Assembly (NCBI GenBank): GCA_003138515.1
Contig: PLGG01000081.1
Span: 1 to 64,000 of the forward strand
Origin: Acidobacteriaceae bacterium
GTDB taxonomy: Bacteria; Acidobacteriota; Terriglobia; Terriglobales; Acidobacteriaceae
Reading direction: 5' to 3'
Length of the DNA: 64,000 nt
Positions 60,191 through 64,000 of this stretch are shown here, in pieces. Under the pieces are notes generated by a model. The model was not told where the DNA came from, searched no databases, and saw only the letters and a list, made by a program, of their open reading frames with translations. Every line of letters begins with the position of its first letter. Position 1 is the first letter of the stretch. A program made the position numbers and the translations under genes.

Positions 60191-62356
60191 ATGAAGATTC
60201 TGACCAAATGGCTTCGAGCGTATTTGCCGGGACTCGCTGACGATGACGCGCAGTTAGCCGAGGATCTGACTTTGCGTGGGATCGCGGTGGAAGGGATTTA
60301 TCCGCTCGGCGAGCCGAACGGCTCGATCGACAATGGTTCGGTTTACGAGATGGACATCACCACGAACCGCGTGGACGCGATGAATCACTACGGCATTGCT
60401 CGCGAGGCGGCGGCGATCTATGGGCTGAAGCTGCCGGAACTGCGGTACGCGCTGCCGGATGCGCGACCGGCCGGCAAGCCATTTCCTGTGCGGATTGAGG
60501 CCGAGGACGAGTGCGGGAGGTTTACTGCGCGTGTGCTGCGCGATGTGACGATCGGCGAGTCGCGCGACTGGTTCGCGGGCGCTGAGGTTGCGACGTATTT
60601 CGCGCTGCTCGAGCAGAAGATGATTTTGAATGCCGTGGATGCGACCAACTTCGCATGGCTGGCGATGGGCCAGCCGACACACGCCTTCGATCTGGACAAG
60701 ATTGAGGGAGGGATCGTAGTGCGGCGGGCGCGCAAGGGCGAGCGGCTGAAGACGCTGGACGGAGTGGAGCGCGTGCTGGACGCGGATGACCTTGTGGTGG
60801 CCGATCACAAGAAGGCGCTGGGCCTGGCGGGCGTGATGGGTGGATGGGACACGATGATCACGCCGGAGACGAAGAACGTGCTTGTGGAGGCGGCATGGTT
60901 CGATCCCGTTGCAGTTCGGCAGACGGCGCGGCGGCATGGGCTGCACACCGATGCGAGCCATCGCTTTGAGCGTGGCGCGGACTTCAACGCTGCGCCGGTG
61001 GCGTCGGCGCTGGTGAGCGCGATTCTGCTGGCGAACGGCGGATGGATCGAGGGCGAGCTGGTGGATGCGCGCATAGCGGCCGCGGAAGATCGCACAGCGC
61101 GGCGCAAGCCTGTCCAGCTCAAGTTGAGCGAAGTGTGGAGGATTCTGGGCGCGACCGAAAACGAAGAAGGAATTACCGCGGCGACGGTCGAGGCAGTCCT
61201 GACGGCTCTCGGTTGCGGCTTGGCTTCCTCGCAGCGGCCGACCACTGGAGAAGTGTCTTGGAGTGTGACGCTGCCGAGTTGGCGGCTGGATCTGGAGCGA
61301 GAGATAGATCTAATCGAAGAGGTCGCGCGCGTTTACGGATACAACCGGTTCGCCAACACGCTGCCGGCTTTTGGCGAGGGCGTGCGCGCGCTGCCGTGGG
61401 CGGAGAAGGAGGCAGCGGTGCGTGGCACTCTGCTGGCCGCCGGATTCCATGAGGCGATCGGGAGCTCATTCTGCTCGGCGGATGAAGGAGCGTTGACCGC
61501 GCCGCAACCGGCGCAGGTGGTTCCACTGGGCAATCCACTGAGCGAGGAGGCAGGCGTGCTGCGGCCGTCGCTCGTACCAGGAATGCTGGCGATGATTGCG
61601 GGCAACCTGAACCGCGACGTGAACGATGTGCGGCTGTTTGAGCTGGGCACGGTGTTTGGCGGGACGACAGACAAGGGAATGGCGGACAAGGTGGAGGAGC
61701 GGCCGGCGCTGGCGTTCGGGGCAGTGGGAAGTTTGCCGGAGGAGAGCGCGCTGCACGCGAGCCGGGCGTTCGAGTTCCACGACGTAAAGGGCGTGGTGGA
61801 ACAGGTGCTCGCGAGGTTTGAGATGCGTGCGATGTATTTCGACCGCTTTCCGGCAGAAGCGGGAATCATGCCGGAGTGGTTGCATCCGTATCGCGCGGCG
61901 CGCGCGGTGGCTGATGGCGTAACGGTTGGTTGGTTCGGCCAACTGCATCCGCGCGAGGCGGCGGCGCGGAAGATCGATACACGAAGGCACGGGGACGCGG
62001 TGCTGATCGGCGAGTTGTATCTCGACCGGCTCTACAAGCTGCCGCTGCGCAGGCCGGTGGCGCGGGAGATTTCGCGCTACCAGCCGGTTCGCCGCGATTT
62101 TTCCCTGGTTTTGGATGAGAGCGTCGAGTGGGAGACGATCGATCGCGCGATTGCGGAGTTGCGGATTCCGGAGCTCGTGGAGTGGCGCGTGCGCGAGGTG
62201 TTCCGCGATGCGCGGCTGGGCAAGGGCGAGTATGCGCTGCTGCTGGGCGCGACGTTCCAGGCGCAGGACCGGACGCTGCGCGAGGAAGAATTGCAGGGGT
62301 TCCAGACGCGCGTGGTGGAAGCCGTTGGCAAGGCGGGAGCGCGGTTGCGGGTTTGA
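60191..62356 (+). CDS. pheT: Phenylalanine-tRNA ligase, beta subunit (short form)
   Basis: The 721-residue protein has B1 (MKILTKWLRAYLPGL), B3/B4 editing domain, B5, catalytic-like core B6/B7 (LRPSLVPGMLAMIAGNLNR) and the C-terminal anticodon-binding B8 domain (SRYQPVRRDFSLVLDE). The EMAP/OB tRNA-binding domain B2, normally between residues 40 and 150, is absent: the sequence passes directly from LRGIAVEGIYPLGEPNGS to YEMDITTNRVD. Standard PheT is near 795 residues. It pairs with PheS and is followed by zapA. Confidence 0.95.
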   Translation: MKILTKWLRAYLPGLADDDAQLAEDLTLRGIAVEGIYPLGEPNGSIDNGSVYEMDITTNRVDAMNHYGIAREAAAIYGLKLPELRYALPDARPAGKPFPVRIEAEDECGRFTARVLRDVTIGESRDWFAGAEVATYFALLEQKMILNAVDATNFAWLAMGQPTHAFDLDKIEGGIVVRRARKGERLKTLDGVERVLDADDLVVADHKKALGLAGVMGGWDTMITPETKNVLVEAAWFDPVAVRQTARRHGLHTDASHRFERGADFNAAPVASALVSAILLANGGWIEGELVDARIAAAEDRTARRKPVQLKLSEVWRILGATENEEGITAATVEAVLTALGCGLASSQRPTTGEVSWSVTLPSWRLDLEREIDLIEEVARVYGYNRFANTLPAFGEGVRALPWAEKEAAVRGTLLAAGFHEAIGSSFCSADEGALTAPQPAQVVPLGNPLSEEAGVLRPSLVPGMLAMIAGNLNRDVNDVRLFELGTVFGGTTDKGMADKVEERPALAFGAVGSLPEESALHASRAFEFHDVKGVVEQVLARFEMRAMYFDRFPAEAGIMPEWLHPYRAARAVADGVTVGWFGQLHPREAAARKIDTRRHGDAVLIGELYLDRLYKLPLRRPVAREISRYQPVRRDFSLVLDESVEWETIDRAIAELRIPELVEWRVREVFRDARLGKGEYALLLGATFQAQDRTLREEELQGFQTRVVEAVGKAGARLRV

Positions 62357-62439
62357 GTGCGCGAGAGCGGATTTGAGAGACGGATTGACGCCTGCCAGCG
62401 CTATACTCGAACGCAAACGGGATTTCTTTGGGGGGATCG

Positions 62440-62850
62440 ATGTCGGAATCGGAGGCGGCAGTGGAGACGCAGAGCGAGGAACAGCACCGGGCAGACCACG
62501 AGGAAGCGGTTGCGCTGGCGGTGAGCGTGGACGATTTTTCGGCGCTCGAGGAGCGGGTACGGCGCGCCGTTGAAGTGGTCAAGCGGGAACGGCAGGCGCG
62601 TGCGGCGGTGGAGGCGCGCGTGGCGGAGTTGGAAACTCACGCAACGGAGTCCGAGGCACGCGCGGCGCAGGCCGAGGCGCGGCAAGCGGAGATTGAGGCT
62701 CGCGCGGCACAGGTCGAAACGCTGGTGCAGGGGCAGTCTCGATTGGTGGAGCGGCTGGAAAACGATTTGAGCGCGCTGCGCGCAGAGCGCGACCAGGTGC
62801 GCGAGCGCGTGGAGCGGCTGCTCAAGCAGCTCGACACGCTGGAACTGTGA
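62440..62850 (+). CDS. Coiled-coil protein upstream of zapA (ZapB-like position)
   Basis: The 136-residue protein is almost entirely coiled coil (EARVAELETHATESEARAAQ, ARQAEIEARAAQVETLVQ; ENDLSALRAERDQVRERVER). It lies 7 bp before zapA and after pheT. Similar coiled-coil genes precede zapA in other bacteria and may act as a ZapB-like divisome partner; no catalytic domain is present. ATG 62440 has a GGGGGGA run upstream. Confidence 0.75.
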   Translation: MSESEAAVETQSEEQHRADHEEAVALAVSVDDFSALEERVRRAVEVVKRERQARAAVEARVAELETHATESEARAAQAEARQAEIEARAAQVETLVQGQSRLVERLENDLSALRAERDQVRERVERLLKQLDTLEL

Positions 62851-62857
62851 GGTCGGA

Positions 62858-63247
62858 GTGGCCGAGCAAAAACCTGACAAGCCGGCGCAGGGCGATCCGG
62901 CACAGAACAAGCCGGCACAGAACAAGCCGGCGCAGAGTAATCCGGCACGCAGCGACCCGGCTCATAACAGGCCGGGCGAATACGTGACGGTGGAGATCTA
63001 CGACCAGCTCTACCATCTTTCGGGGCAGGACCCTGAGCACATCCGCGAGCTGGCGGCGGTGGTGGACGCCAAGATGCGCGCCGTGGCCGCGCACGGGCGA
63101 ACAGCCGATTCACTGCGCGTGGCCGTGCTGGCCGCGCTGAATCTCGCCGATGAAGTTTCGCAGGCAACGTCGGCCGATTTGCAACTGGGCCACGCCCGCG
63201 CCAACAGCCTGCGCATGTTGCTGGACGAAGTGCTGGAGAAAGACTAG
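62858..63247 (+). CDS. zapA: Cell division protein ZapA
   Basis: The 129-residue protein has the ZapA fold: YVTVEIYDQLYHLSGQDPEHIRELAAVVDAKM then LRVAVLAALNLADEV and a C-terminal coiled coil (short pieces). ZapA cross-links FtsZ filaments. The first 40 residues are a Pro/Ala/Asn/Lys repeat (AQNKPAQNKPAQSNPARSDP) encoded by a 15-bp tandem repeat, not typical of ZapA. The start is GTG 62858. It lies far from ftsZ (32 kb) but beside pheST, a common arrangement. Confidence 0.87.
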   Translation: MAEQKPDKPAQGDPAQNKPAQNKPAQSNPARSDPAHNRPGEYVTVEIYDQLYHLSGQDPEHIRELAAVVDAKMRAVAAHGRTADSLRVAVLAALNLADEVSQATSADLQLGHARANSLRMLLDEVLEKD

Positions 63248-63452
63248 CGGAGTTGGCGGAGCTAGCGGGGCTAGCGGTGTTAGCGAGTCAGTTTGCCGTA
63301 GCTTTCAGCTCTCAGCAATCAGCGTTCGGCCAAGATCATGCGCAGGCTTGTGCTATTCCACCCTAGCCGCGATGAAACTGCGGCAAGGATGCGGCACCCA
63401 TTCTTTTGCGGTGGGTAAAGCGCGCGACAAGCAACTGCAGATCTCTGGAAAG
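63248..63452. repeat. Intergenic repeats after zapA
   Basis: The gap holds GCTAGCGGTGTTAGCG words (63248-63290), TAGCTTTCAGCTCTCAGC words (63300-63322) and a copy of the GGATG(C/G)GGCACCC repeat (63358-63402). No gene is supported. Confidence 0.6.
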
Positions 63453-64000
63453 TTAATTGGCCAGGACGGCGCGGTAGCGGACTTTGCCTTTCTTCACTTT
63501 GTCGATGGCCTCGTTGGCTTTTTCCATGGGGAAGAGCTCGGTGGTGGCTTTGACGCCGTGGCGGGCGGCTACGTCGAGCATCTCGCGGAGGCGGAAGGGG
63601 CTGCCGACGGGGCTGCCGCCGATGGCGCGCTGGCCGGAGATGAGCGGGAAGGCGTGGACGGAGACGGGAGACGGAGGAACGCCCACGAACCAGAGGGTTC
63701 CGTTGGGGCGGAGGGCCTGGAGGTAAGCGCCCCAGTCCTGATCGGCGTTGACGGTGGTGAGGATGAAGTCGAGCGCGCCGGATACCTCTTTCATGGACTT
63801 GGTTTCGCGGCTATTGACGAAGTGATGTGCGCCGAGGGAGCGGGCTTCCTCTTCTTTGGCCAGAGTCGTGGAGAAGGCAGTAACCTCGGCACCGAAGGCG
63901 CGGGCGAATTGTATGGCGAGGTGACCGAGGCCGCCGATGCCGACGACGCCGACACGAGAGGAGGGGTTGACGCCGTTGATGCGCATGGCGTTGTAAACGG
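63453..64000 (-). CDS. Zinc-type alcohol dehydrogenase, partial at window edge
   Basis: The visible C-terminal part (over 180 residues) has the MDR dinucleotide-binding motif GVVGIGGLGHLAIQFARAFGAEV and a C-terminal FPMEKANEAIDKVKKGKVRYRAVL. It resembles NADP-dependent alcohol dehydrogenases of the YahK/CAD type. The frame continues through VYNA beyond position 64000, so the N-terminal catalytic domain and zinc ligands are outside the window. ATG 63984 is an internal codon, not the start. Confidence 0.88.
   Translation of the reverse strand, partial: VYNAMRINGVNPSSRVGVVGIGGLGHLAIQFARAFGAEVTAFSTTLAKEEEARSLGAHHFVNSRETKSMKEVSGALDFILTTVNADQDWGAYLQALRPNGTLWFVGVPPSPVSVHAFPLISGQRAIGGSPVGSPFRLREMLDVAARHGVKATTELFPMEKANEAIDKVKKGKVRYRAVLAN

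Overview
The window reads as a chromosomal segment of an Acidobacteriota bacterium, most likely class Terriglobia. This is inferred, not proven. The composition is GC-rich; there is a winged-helix/malectin protein, several secreted Tyr/Trp/Gly-rich envelope proteins, short direct-repeat 'words' in many intergenic gaps, and dispersed hairpin repeats of the kind that yield spurious 'HPERR..' peptides. No phage or plasmid backbone genes are visible.

Region 1 (1-11.2 kb) is a complete branched-chain amino acid operon, leuA-leuB-leuC-leuD-ilvD-ilvB-ilvN-ilvC, with a divergent LysR-type regulator at its head. LeuA lacks the usual C-terminal leucine-sensing domain. Long imperfect inverted repeats built from 7-bp TAGCT words bracket the leuB/leuC and ilvB/ilvN gaps.

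Region 2 (11.2-13.9 kb) is an accessory pocket: two unrecognised genes, a frameshifted BrnA/CopG-like antitoxin without a toxin, a vapBC pair and a divergent mazEF pair with clear palindromic operators.

Region 3 (14-32.5 kb) is a remodelled division and cell-wall cluster: mraY, murD, ftsW, murG, murC, ftsQ, ftsA, ftsZ and a penicillin-binding transpeptidase. Foreign-looking genes interrupt it: an ASCH-domain gene bounded by a duplicated piece of murG, two secreted proteins, a Xre/RES toxin-antitoxin pair, two small unknown genes and a phytoene-desaturase-like oxidoreductase.

Region 4 (32.6-53.2 kb) is mixed metabolism and envelope: a Gfo/Idh/MocA oxidoreductase, a DedA-rhodanese fusion, a UbiD decarboxylase, an HD hydrolase, secreted proteins including a tandem Tyr/Trp-rich pair, an isolated nuoI, a diguanylate cyclase, a TPR protein, a winged-helix/malectin protein, and a purine phosphorylase/uridine kinase pair beside an organophosphate-type transporter. 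Two non-autonomous mobile elements sit here: a 998-bp element with 24-bp inverted repeats and 9-bp target duplications that carries a membrane-protein gene and no transposase, and a 270-bp MITE that rewrote the C-terminus of NuoI.

Region 5 (53.3-56.4 kb) looks like a small island next to a tRNA gene. It holds a methylase-like remnant, a G-run tract, and an AAA ATPase plus TOPRIM-like (DUF3226-type) pair that resembles two-gene anti-phage systems. The tRNA has a serine-type body but an apparent GAT (Ile) anticodon and a damaged acceptor stem.

Region 6 (56.7-64 kb) is housekeeping: a VOC protein, rpmI, rplT, pheS, a short pheT without its tRNA-binding domain, a coiled-coil gene, zapA, and an alcohol dehydrogenase cut by the window edge.
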